A stretch of DNA of 43,909 nucleotides, taken from NCBI GenBank assembly GCA_947630975.1, contig CANRJP010000010.1:1-43909 (forward strand). The letters run 5' to 3'. Origin of the DNA: an uncultured Clostridia bacterium (GTDB lineage: Bacteria; Bacillota; Clostridia; UMGS1883). Every line of letters starts with the position of its first letter. The first letter of the stretch is position 1. The position numbers and the translations under genes were made by a program. Positions 30,223-37,207 of this stretch are shown here, piece by piece. The notes under the pieces are model-generated. The model saw nothing but the letters and a program-made list of their open reading frames with translations, did not search any database and was not told where the DNA came from.

Positions 30223-31765
30223 AGATTTTTATTATCTAAGACTGTCAAAGGAGGACAGCGACGATGGGGAAAGTAACAGCATAGCGTCACAGAGAAGCTG
30301 TATTCGGCAATATATAAAGGAAAATTTCGGCTCGGACAGAGAGTTTGAAGAGCTTTCTGACGATGGATACAGTGGAACGAGCATGGAGCGGCCTGCTGTG
30401 AAAAGACTTCTGCATTATGTTATGCTTGGTGAGGTGCGGACGGTTATCGTCCGCGACCTGTCCAGATTTGCGAGAAACTACCTTGAAGCCGGACATTATC
30501 TCGAATATGTTTTCCCATCTTGCGGCGTTCGTTTTATATCGGTGAATGACCGTTATGACAGCGATTTGCTCGGCGAGGATACCGGGGGTCTTGAGCTTGC
30601 TGTAAGGAATCTTATAAATCAAATGTACAGCCGTGATATTTCGAGAAAAATCAAAAGCGCCGTGGATTTAAAAAAGCTGAGTGGGGAATATGTTTATGGG
30701 AGTGCGCCATACGGGTACAGGAAGGGGGAGAGGAAGAATACCATTGTCATCGACGAGGAGGCTGCCCGCGTCGTTCGGGAGATTTTTTCTCTCGCCGCCG
30801 GATGTGCGACGGTTACGCAGATCGCCGCCACTCTAAACGATAGGGAAGTGCCGACCCCGTCTGTGTATCTCGCTAACGTTCGGGGTAAGTACAAGACCAG
30901 AAAATACTGGAGCTTTGAATCAGTTCGGAATATTTTGACGAACCGCATATATACCGGCGACACGGAACCGTTTAAATCTCATGTTATCCGGGTTGGCAGC
31001 AGTAAAGTCCGACAGATACCGGAGGAGCTTCGGCAGATCATACCAAACACTCATGAGGCAATAGTTTCAAGGGAGCTGTTCTATCAGGCGAGGACGACTA
31101 TTAAATCAGTAAAAAGAGTAAAAGGCGTCCCATCCGCCAATCCTTTTGCGTCGCTGCTCGTGTGCGGCTGCTGCGGAAATAAACTGTTTAAGGGAAAGGA
31201 ACGGAATAAAAGTTGGCTTTGTCAAACTGCGAGGTATGTCAAGAATAACGGTTGCGAACTCATCAGAGTTGATGAAGGACGGCTCAGAAGTATCGTCCTG
31301 AAGGCGATCAATACCCAATGCCTACTGTTTGAAGCTCAAATCCGCAGCAGACTTCAAAAAAACATTAAGCATATTAATGAAAAGGAAGCCATAGAGAAGA
31401 AGCTTAAAGATTATAAGAGGGTACTCGATAAAATCAGGAGAGATAAGCTTAACTTATATGAGGCTTATGCGGAAGAGCATATTATAAAGGAAGAGTTTCG
31501 GTTAAGACGAAAAAAGCTTGATGAAACAGAGGCAGATACAGAGAAATTGATTTTGACCGCAGAAAAGCGGCTTTCAGAGTTGAACTCGGCGTTGGATAGT
31601 AACAGCGGTGAAATATCAGAGCTTAAAAATGTAACGAAATTTAAGGATGTCACCGAGCTGACCCCGGAATTGGCGAAGGAGTTTATAAAAAAGATCACCG
31701 TCTATCCTGACGGAGGACTGACTATTGAATGGAACTTCAAAGACGAATTACAAATTGCGCAATAA
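30212..31765 (+). CDS. Large serine recombinase 3
   Basis: 517 residues. FYYLRLSKEDSDDGES (Ser near residue 12), DDGYSGTSMERPAVKRLL, VIVRDLSRFARNYLEAG, a recombinase domain with TNRIYTGDTEPFKS, a zinc ribbon (LVCGCCGNKLF ... WLCQTARYVKNNGCEL) and a coiled-coil tail. The ATG overlaps the end of recombinase 2, so all three are translationally coupled and probably made in fixed proportions. Joint requirement for excision or insertion is inferred. A perfect inverted repeat ATTAAAT-AA-ATTTAAT (31768-31783) follows the stop. Confidence 0.93.
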   Translation: MRYRDFYYLRLSKEDSDDGESNSIASQRSCIRQYIKENFGSDREFEELSDDGYSGTSMERPAVKRLLHYVMLGEVRTVIVRDLSRFARNYLEAGHYLEYVFPSCGVRFISVNDRYDSDLLGEDTGGLELAVRNLINQMYSRDISRKIKSAVDLKKLSGEYVYGSAPYGYRKGERKNTIVIDEEAARVVREIFSLAAGCATVTQIAATLNDREVPTPSVYLANVRGKYKTRKYWSFESVRNILTNRIYTGDTEPFKSHVIRVGSSKVRQIPEELRQIIPNTHEAIVSRELFYQARTTIKSVKRVKGVPSANPFASLLVCGCCGNKLFKGKERNKSWLCQTARYVKNNGCELIRVDEGRLRSIVLKAINTQCLLFEAQIRSRLQKNIKHINEKEAIEKKLKDYKRVLDKIRRDKLNLYEAYAEEHIIKEEFRLRRKKLDETEADTEKLILTAEKRLSELNSALDSNSGEISELKNVTKFKDVTELTPELAKEFIKKITVYPDGGLTIEWNFKDELQIAQ

Positions 31766-31846
31766 ATATTAAATAAATTTAATGTTTATTGCTGATTAGC
31801 TGCTTTTTGGAAAAAATTTTGTTGTCCCTTATTGACATCACCCCTG

Positions 31847-31966
31847 AGCGGAAGCCCCATAATCCAAAACGGACGTTTGGTGGGGGCGGTGACTCATGTG
31901 CTGGTAAACGACCCTACCTGCGGCTACGGGGTATTTGTGGAAAATATGCTGCAATATGTCAAATGA
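31847..31966 (+). pseudogene. spoIVB: spoIVB 3' remnant
   Basis: 39 codons plus TGA read [20 protein letters not shown] then [19 protein letters not shown]. This is the C-terminal end of the SpoIVB peptidase (S55 family), in which GMSGSPI carries the catalytic Ser. SpoIVB is the forespore serine protease that triggers sigma-K processing in Bacillus. The sequence before AGC (31847) no longer matches, so the gene is broken exactly at the catalytic-serine motif, where the recombinase cassette ends. No 5' part of spoIVB is visible in the window. Confidence 0.8.
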
Positions 31967-31975
31967 CCGTCGGTG

Positions 31976-32021
31976 AAAAAAGGCTTACCGTCCGTAAAAC
32001 TATGGATGGCAAGCCTTTTTT
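31976..32021. terminator. Bidirectional intrinsic terminator
   Basis: AAAAAAGGCTT pairs with AAGCCTTTTTT, and the stem continues as CCGTCC/GGATGG with one G-T pair. A-run and T-run flank it, so it works for spoIVB (plus) and for the GNAT operon (minus). Confidence 0.85.
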
Positions 32022-32025
32022 ATAA

Positions 32026-32481
32026 TCAGAGTTCCTTTATCATTTTTACGTGTTTTACACCGGCCTCAATGAATACGTCCGAGACCCGCCGGCAGCCGCA
32101 CCTCTCATAGAAGGGAAAGACCTCGTATTTGGAGTCGATCTCCATGACCCTTATACCGAGACCCCGGCAGTAGTTTTCGACGTGTTCCATGACGCTCCGC
32201 CCCAGACTCAGGCGTCGGAATTCCTTCAAAATACAGAACCTCTGAACCTTGACTGTGCTTTCAGATATGCGCACAAGCCTGACCGCTCCCGCGTCTTTGC
32301 CGCCGTATGTCAGCAAAAAGTGAGCGCAGTCCGCTCCGAGACGGTCGTTCCCGTCCGTTTCAATTTCTTCCGAAACGCCCTTTTCCACCGTGAAAACCTC
32401 TCTGCGTATCCGGAGACACCGGGCGAGGGTGCCGTCCGTTTCCGCCTTTATTATTTTTATCCGATTCATAGTGTCACACAT
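32026..32481 (-). CDS. GNAT family N-acetyltransferase
   Basis: 151 residues from ATG 32481 (ATG 32469 is an alternative; neither has a clear Shine-Dalgarno). The family pattern is RLVRISESTVKVQRFCILKE, the acetyl-CoA loop RRLSLGRSVMEHVENYCRGLG, and the final FPFYERCGCRRVSD segment. It transfers an acetyl group to an amine; the substrate is unknown. It is the last gene of the ATP-grasp/racemase/Mur-ligase operon, 10 bp after the kinase domain stop. Acetylation of an amino acid that the neighbouring NAGK-like domain then phosphorylates is possible but only inferred. Confidence 0.85.
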   Translation of the reverse strand: MCDTMNRIKIIKAETDGTLARCLRIRREVFTVEKGVSEEIETDGNDRLGADCAHFLLTYGGKDAGAVRLVRISESTVKVQRFCILKEFRRLSLGRSVMEHVENYCRGLGIRVMEIDSKYEVFPFYERCGCRRVSDVFIEAGVKHVKMIKEL

Positions 32482-32491
32482 CGGCGGCGCT

Positions 32492-34843
32492 CTACTTTCT
32501 TATGGTCGTGCCGACTTTTTTTGCGGAGATCAGGCTGGAAATAAGGTTGTTTTTTACCTTGCCGTTGAGTATCTCCACTTCGGAGACCCCGTTTTCCACC
32601 GCCTCCACTATATTGCTCAGCTTCGGTATCATGCCGCCGCCCACAAAACCGTTTTCGATGAGGAGCCTTGCGCGGGAGGAGTTGAGGGTCTCGACTACGG
32701 TTTTTTCGTTGTTTTTGTCGATAAAGATGCCGTTCACGTCGGTGATAAACACCAGCTTGTGGGCACGGAGCTGCCTTGCCACGGCGGTGGCGGCGTCATC
32801 GGCGTTTACGTTTAATGGTTCGCCCTCGGGGCCGGAGCTCACCGGCGAGACCACGACGACATAGCCCGCGTCCAAAAGCTGACTGACGAGGTGACAGTTC
32901 ACCGAGGTTATCTCGCCCACAAAGCCCAAATCGATCCCGTCCGCTGTCTTACGCGCGGCGGAAATTGTGCCCCCGTCCCGACCGCTGATGCCCACGGCTT
33001 TTACTCCGCAGGCGGATATGGCGCCCACAAGCCGTTTGTTCACGCTCCCGCTGAGTGCCATTTCCACAAAGCCTATTTCCTCCTCGCCGGTGACGCGGTA
33101 GCCGTTTACAAACCGGCTTTCAATGCCGAGGCGGTTCAGCAGGGCGTTTATCTCCTTGCCGCCGCCGTGTACCACGGTAACTCTCGCGCCCACCATGGAC
33201 AGGAGGGAAATGTCCTCCATCAGTGAGCGGGTCAGTTCGCGATCCTCCATGACGCTGCCACCCAGCTTAATTACCACGTTCCGACCGTACAGCCGGTGGA
33301 GAGCCGGAAGTATGTCCTGAAAGCCCTTTATCTTTTCGGTGGCGTCGATTTCGTGTTCGATGTCGTACTCGTCCAGATATTTTTTTGCGTATTCCACGTC
33401 GCTGGGACAGTCGATGTACTGTATGCCCCGCTTTTGCCGAGTCTCGTCGCCCTTGCCGGTGACGAGCACGACGGTGGGTTCGTCACAGTCCATGATAGAG
33501 CGGCGAATGGCCTCGCCACGGTCGTCGATTATCTCGTATTCTCCGCCGACGGCCTTTACATACTCCGCTATCTCGGCGGAAATCCGGCCCACAGGCTCCT
33601 CGCCGGGATCCTCCTCGGTGATATAGACCTTTTTGGAGTACCGCCCGGCTATGGTGCCAAGATCACGGCGGCGGTCAAAGGCTTTTTTCCCCGGACAGCC
33701 GAAAACGGCGGCGATGGCTCTGTCGGGGTACTCCTTACGGACGGATGAGAACAAATTCTCGAAGCTCAGCTTGTTGTGAGCGTAGTCCACAATGACGGTC
33801 ACGGTCTTGTCTGCGTTGGCGTAGACCTCCATGCGGCCCTTGCTCCGAGCTTTCATGAGGCCGGTGAGCATATAACGGCTGTCGATGCCAAGAGCCATGG
33901 CGATGCCAATGGCGGCAAGAGCGTTTTCCACATTGAAAAGGCCGGGTATGGTAAGGGTAAACTCCATGTCGAAGTCCTTCGTTTTTACCATAAAAGCCGT
34001 GTCGCTGTTGGTTTTATGGATCCCGTAGGCGAAGATGTCGGCGTCGGCTCTTTTTTGAGAGAAGGTTATGACACTTCCGGCGGCCTTGGCGGCCTCGGCC
34101 ACCTCGTCGGCGCGGTCGCAGTCAAGATTGATGACGGCGGTTTCACAACTCTCGAACAGCCGGAGCTTGGACTTGAAATAGTCCTCAAAGTCAGGGTGCT
34201 CTATGGGACTTATGTGATCCACCCCTATGTTCAGGAAGCAGCCCACGGTGAAGCCCACGCCGAGAACACGGTCGTATTTCAGGGCCTGGCTTGACACTTC
34301 CATCGTCAGGTAGTCGATACCGCTTTTAACCGCGTTGCTGAAGTGGCGGTGAAGGTCGAACGGTTCGGGAGTGGTAAGATGGCTCTCGAAATTCTCGATG
34401 CCGTCATAGGTGTCTATGGACGAGATTATGGCCGAGTCTTTTTTATCTTCCGCCCGCAGCGCCTCGTCAAGAATGTACTTGACAAAATAGGCCGTGGTGC
34501 TTTTGCCCTTGGTTCCGGTAATGCCCACAAGGTTCAGCCTGCGCCAGACGTCGCCGTAGTAATAGTTGGCCGTCAGCGCCATGGCGCGGCGCACGTCGTC
34601 CACAATGATCGAGGGCAGCTCCACGCCCATATCCCTTTCGGCAATATAGGCCACGGCCCCCTTTTTTATGGCGTCGCCGAGATACTCGGGTTTGAAATGG
34701 GCGCCCTTGCAGAGAAAGAGAGTGCCACGGCGAATGTCCGCCGAGTTGCAGGAGATATAGTCTATGATTTGATCCGGCAGTCCGCGGACTTCGGTCTTAA
34801 GGCCGTTTTTTTCAAACAGCTCCGCAAAATCTTTAAGTGTCAT
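32492..34843 (-). CDS. murE: Mur ligase (MurE-like) fused to acetylglutamate-kinase domain
   Basis: 783 residues. Residues 1-~490 are a Mur ligase: ATP loop GITGTKGKST (~106-115), LTTPEPFDLHRHF, MEVSSQALKYDRVLGVGF, FLNIGVDHISPIEHPDFEDY with FKSKLRLFE (the carbamylated-Lys region), and DYAHNKLSFENL. The substrate motif DNPR of diaminopimelate-type MurE is replaced by EEDPGEEP (~410-417), and the rest resembles Lys-type streptococcal MurE. Residues ~521-783 are an amino-acid kinase of NAGK type: VIKLGGSVMEDRE, VVHGGGKEINALLNRLGI, RFVNGYRVTGEEEIGFVEM, GFVGEITSVN, and the final GGGMIPKLSNIVEAVENGV. Both parts look complete. The ATG overlaps the racemase stop (ATGA). Confidence 0.9.
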   Translation of the reverse strand: MTLKDFAELFEKNGLKTEVRGLPDQIIDYISCNSADIRRGTLFLCKGAHFKPEYLGDAIKKGAVAYIAERDMGVELPSIIVDDVRRAMALTANYYYGDVWRRLNLVGITGTKGKSTTAYFVKYILDEALRAEDKKDSAIISSIDTYDGIENFESHLTTPEPFDLHRHFSNAVKSGIDYLTMEVSSQALKYDRVLGVGFTVGCFLNIGVDHISPIEHPDFEDYFKSKLRLFESCETAVINLDCDRADEVAEAAKAAGSVITFSQKRADADIFAYGIHKTNSDTAFMVKTKDFDMEFTLTIPGLFNVENALAAIGIAMALGIDSRYMLTGLMKARSKGRMEVYANADKTVTVIVDYAHNKLSFENLFSSVRKEYPDRAIAAVFGCPGKKAFDRRRDLGTIAGRYSKKVYITEEDPGEEPVGRISAEIAEYVKAVGGEYEIIDDRGEAIRRSIMDCDEPTVVLVTGKGDETRQKRGIQYIDCPSDVEYAKKYLDEYDIEHEIDATEKIKGFQDILPALHRLYGRNVVIKLGGSVMEDRELTRSLMEDISLLSMVGARVTVVHGGGKEINALLNRLGIESRFVNGYRVTGEEEIGFVEMALSGSVNKRLVGAISACGVKAVGISGRDGGTISAARKTADGIDLGFVGEITSVNCHLVSQLLDAGYVVVVSPVSSGPEGEPLNVNADDAATAVARQLRAHKLVFITDVNGIFIDKNNEKTVVETLNSSRARLLIENGFVGGGMIPKLSNIVEAVENGVSEVEILNGKVKNNLISSLISAKKVGTTIRK

Positions 34844-35550
34844 TGTCCATCACCTTTCAACTTTCCGCCGCAGAGGGTCACGCACCGCTCCGCGAGCACT
34901 CCCATGGCGTCTATATAATAGCTGTCCAGCTCGTGATTTGCACGGAACACGCTCAGCTCCGTACAGCCCAATATCGCCCCGTCGCAGCCGTTCTTTTTCA
35001 AAAACAGATCCACGGCGGCAAAGTCGTCGCGGTTGCCCTTTTGTCCGGCCTTGATCTGGTCATAAATTATGTTCATTACGGTTTTTTGATGCTTTTCGTC
35101 CGGAACAAAGGCGCTTATGCCCCGGCTCTCCAGCGCTTTTTGGTACAGGCCGGAGCGTACCGTGCCGTCGGTGGCGAGGATGCCCGCTTTCTTTATCTCG
35201 GGCCTCATGGCGCGGATAAATTCAGCCGTTTCTTCGATCATGTTCACCACGGGTATGTCCACGGCGTTTTCAATGTCGGAGATAAAATTATGGCTGGTGT
35301 TGCATGGCACGGCCAAAATGTCCGCCCCGGCAAGGCGCAGCTTTCGGGCGTCGGCGGCCAGCAGAGCCCTGATCTCGGCGGTGTCGCCGCTTTCGATGGC
35401 GGCGGTGCGGTCGGGCATGGACGCGTGGCTGTATATGAGAATATCGATGTGATCCTGGTCGCGTTTCGCGTCCGTGCGGTCGATTATTTCACGGTACATT
35501 ACTTGAGTTGCCTCGGGGCCCATTCCGCCGATAATTCCAAGTGTCAGCAT
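34840..35550 (-). CDS. Aspartate/glutamate racemase family protein
   Basis: 237 residues. The cofactor-independent racemase fold shows LGIIGGMGPEATQVMYREII, the first catalytic Cys at residue 83 (VPCNTSHNF) and the second at 196 (LGCTELSVF). The GGMGPEAT start is typical of aspartate racemases. It interconverts L- and D-Asp or Glu. The start ATG 35550 lies 16 bp after the ATP-grasp stop; longer in-frame forms overlap that gene. Its stop overlaps the Mur ligase start by 4 bp, so the two are coupled. It most likely supplies a D-amino acid to the two ligases of the operon. Confidence 0.9.
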   Translation of the reverse strand: MLTLGIIGGMGPEATQVMYREIIDRTDAKRDQDHIDILIYSHASMPDRTAAIESGDTAEIRALLAADARKLRLAGADILAVPCNTSHNFISDIENAVDIPVVNMIEETAEFIRAMRPEIKKAGILATDGTVRSGLYQKALESRGISAFVPDEKHQKTVMNIIYDQIKAGQKGNRDDFAAVDLFLKKNGCDGAILGCTELSVFRANHELDSYYIDAMGVLAERCVTLCGGKLKGDGQ

Positions 35551-35566
35551 GGCAAAACCAACTTTC

Positions 35567-36784
35567 TCAGGCCTTTTTGCCCAGATATTTTTTGTATTTC
35601 GCATAGTGGGAATTGTGCTGCTTAAGAAGCCTCAACAGCCGTCCGGGTTTGTTGTCGCCCTTGCAGAACAGGGGATTTACCACCCGTCCCTGACGGATGA
35701 GGGACTTCATGCGGGTCTTGTATTCGGTGGGGGCTATGTAGTCGAAGGCCACCTTTTCGGGTACGACGAGCCAGAGGTTTTCCCTGTCGGCAAAGACTGT
35801 ATCGCCAAGATCCTCGTTTTTAATATGATCCCTTACAACGTACTCGGCGATGTTATAGCCCGCGCCGGTTACATAGAAGTTGCTGCGGCCCTGACGGACG
35901 TTTATCTCGAACACCTTGAATTTCCCGTCCCGCCGGTCGTACTTTATGTCGAAGTTTGAGAAGCCGGTAAAGCCTATCTCCTCAAGCAGAGCCTTGAATT
36001 TCTCCATAAGCTCCCGGTCGTATTCGTTGATTATGACGGCGTGGTTGCCGATGCCGTAGGGCGTGTGCTCCTCAAGAAGCACATGACCCAGACACATGAG
36101 CTTTACCTTACCGTTTTTGTCGGAATAGTTGGTGAGGACGCGCATATAGGTGTCGTCGCCGGGTATGAAGTCCTGGACGATGAGGTTGTCCTTATATCCG
36201 CTGTTGTATACGGCGGCCACTGTTTCCCGCAGTTCACGGAGGCTGTCCAGCTTAAACACCTTTTTCTGGCCCTCGAAGGGGTGGGCGAAGTACTGAGGCC
36301 CGTTGCAGGGTTTGAGGATATAGGGTGCGCCGAAGTCGGGAGCGACCTCCATGGTGTTGGGGGTGCAGACATAGGTGGCGGGGTACTCGATGCCGTGCCT
36401 GTCGCAAAGCTCGTAAAACCTTTCCTTGTCCATCAGGCTGTTCAGCAGCTCGCCGCTGCCGTAAGGGGCCACGATATTGGCGGCCAGCCTGTCCTTATTT
36501 TCGGCTATGAGCCGGACGTAGTTGTCGCCGCAGCCCATGAGCAGCACCGGCTTGTCCCGCCCGGCGGCGAAGCCGTTCACCGTCCTGACAAACACCTCCG
36601 GGTCGTCTATATCCGGCACGGTGGCCTGATCTATCATTTTGCTGTCGGCGCAGGGAGCGCCGGATTTTTTGCCTATGGATGCGGAGCGTATACCGTAAGC
36701 CTCGTGAAAGGCCCGTGCCACGCTGTAAACGTTTATGTCGTTGCCCATTAGAAGGGTGACGAAGTCCTGTTCTTTGAATTCCAT
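35567..36784 (-). CDS. ATP-grasp carboxylate-amine ligase, D-aspartate-ligase-like
   Basis: 405 residues. TLLMGNDINVYSVARAFHEAYGI at the N-terminus resembles Aslfm-type D-aspartate ligases. The ATP-grasp core has APYILKPCNGPQY, NLIVQDFIPGDDTYMRV and the Mg-binding end FSNFDIKYDRRDGKFKVFEINVRQGRSN. Such enzymes activate a carboxylate as acyl-phosphate and couple it to an amine; in Enterococcus faecium Aslfm adds D-Asp to the Lys of peptidoglycan precursors, and its gene lies next to a racemase. The start ATG 36784 has AGGGG 8 bp upstream. Longer in-frame starts lie inside the MITE that forms its 5' UTR. Confidence 0.85.
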   Translation of the reverse strand: MEFKEQDFVTLLMGNDINVYSVARAFHEAYGIRSASIGKKSGAPCADSKMIDQATVPDIDDPEVFVRTVNGFAAGRDKPVLLMGCGDNYVRLIAENKDRLAANIVAPYGSGELLNSLMDKERFYELCDRHGIEYPATYVCTPNTMEVAPDFGAPYILKPCNGPQYFAHPFEGQKKVFKLDSLRELRETVAAVYNSGYKDNLIVQDFIPGDDTYMRVLTNYSDKNGKVKLMCLGHVLLEEHTPYGIGNHAVIINEYDRELMEKFKALLEEIGFTGFSNFDIKYDRRDGKFKVFEINVRQGRSNFYVTGAGYNIAEYVVRDHIKNEDLGDTVFADRENLWLVVPEKVAFDYIAPTEYKTRMKSLIRQGRVVNPLFCKGDNKPGRLLRLLKQHNSHYAKYKKYLGKKA

Positions 36785-36811
36785 TAAATCAGCCCCTAAG
36801 ACAAATATCAT

Positions 36812-36983
36812 AGGCAATACCGCACAAAGACCGCTAAAGAGCTTTGTACCCATCTTGCTTGCATCTTTTCCGACATTTATTACGAAAACTCCTTGAAATA
36901 CAACAGTATTCCCGCGTCGTTTTCGTAATTCCGTCAAAAAATCTGCGGCGCAATATGGGCACAATCTCTGTGCGGTATTGCCT
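36812..36983. mobile_element. 172-bp MITE, copy 2, in the 5' UTR of the ligase operon
   Basis: Same length and ends as 10681-10852 (AGGCAATACCGCACA ... TGTGCGGTATTGCCT), with about a dozen substitutions. It lies between the operon promoter and the ATG at 36784, so it is transcribed as a long hairpin leader. Confidence 0.85.
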
Positions 36984-36993
36984 ATATCAATTT

Positions 36994-37022
36994 ATTCTAT
37001 CATAGATTTTATAATAATGCAA
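36994..37022 (-). promoter_or_regulatory. Promoter of the ATP-grasp/racemase/Mur-ligase operon
   Basis: On the minus strand TTGCAT (plus 37017-37022) and TAGAAT (plus 36994-36999) have a 17-bp spacer. The predicted start is at about 36987, four bases before the MITE. Confidence 0.65.
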
Positions 37023-37090
37023 GAATTATTTCAAAAAAGATGGCCGACATTTCCATATTCGTAAATTTTTTGTGACATTTAAAAAAAATC

Positions 37091-37119
37091 TTGTAAAAAT
37101 TTTAATAAAGGTGTAAAAT
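37091..37119 (+). promoter_or_regulatory. Promoter of the BMP lipoprotein gene
   Basis: TTGTAA (37091-37096) and TAAAAT (37114-37119) with a 17-bp spacer. Confidence 0.65.
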
Positions 37120-37125
37120 AAATGT

Positions 37126-37203
37126 ATGGGCGCACTTGACATGGACGGCATGGCTGCGAGGCCCGTCGGCGGTTTTTGCGCATTACAAAAGAGGGAGTGG
37201 TAA
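37126..37203 (+). CDS. Possible 25-codon leader peptide
   Basis: ATG 37126 to TAA 37201-37203 encodes MGALDMDGMAARPVGGFCAL and five more residues. It occupies nearly all of the 5' UTR and contains the Shine-Dalgarno (GGGAG) of the next gene near its end; the GTG start follows 4 bp after its stop. No Shine-Dalgarno of its own is evident, so this is speculative. Confidence 0.25.
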   Translation: MGALDMDGMAARPVGGFCALQKREW

Positions 37204-37207
37204 AAAA

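Larger units (their letters stand above)
26434..31846 (+). mobile_element. Compact three-recombinase cassette (boundaries approximate)
   Basis: It holds a DUF6870-type small gene and three co-directional large serine recombinases and nothing else. The right limit is set at the spoIVB remnant (first matching codon at 31847). The left limit lies between the truncated minus-strand gene and the first cassette gene. Base composition is more AT-rich than in the flanking genes, which suggests recent acquisition. Confidence 0.6.

Noticed and set aside
31789-32025. A 78-codon plus-strand frame after recombinase 3
   Set aside because: It runs through the spoIVB remnant in the wrong frame and through the terminator; the remnant's frame is clearly the ancestral one.
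33776-34294. Plus-strand frames of 150-260 codons opposite the Mur ligase, racemase and ATP-grasp genes (33.3-36.8 kb)
   Set aside because: All are antisense to enzymes with complete catalytic motifs and lack ribosome-binding sites.
36785-36964. Longer N-terminus for the ATP-grasp ligase starting inside the MITE
   Set aside because: The added residues are translated MITE sequence. ATG 36784 has its own Shine-Dalgarno and begins the conserved domain.
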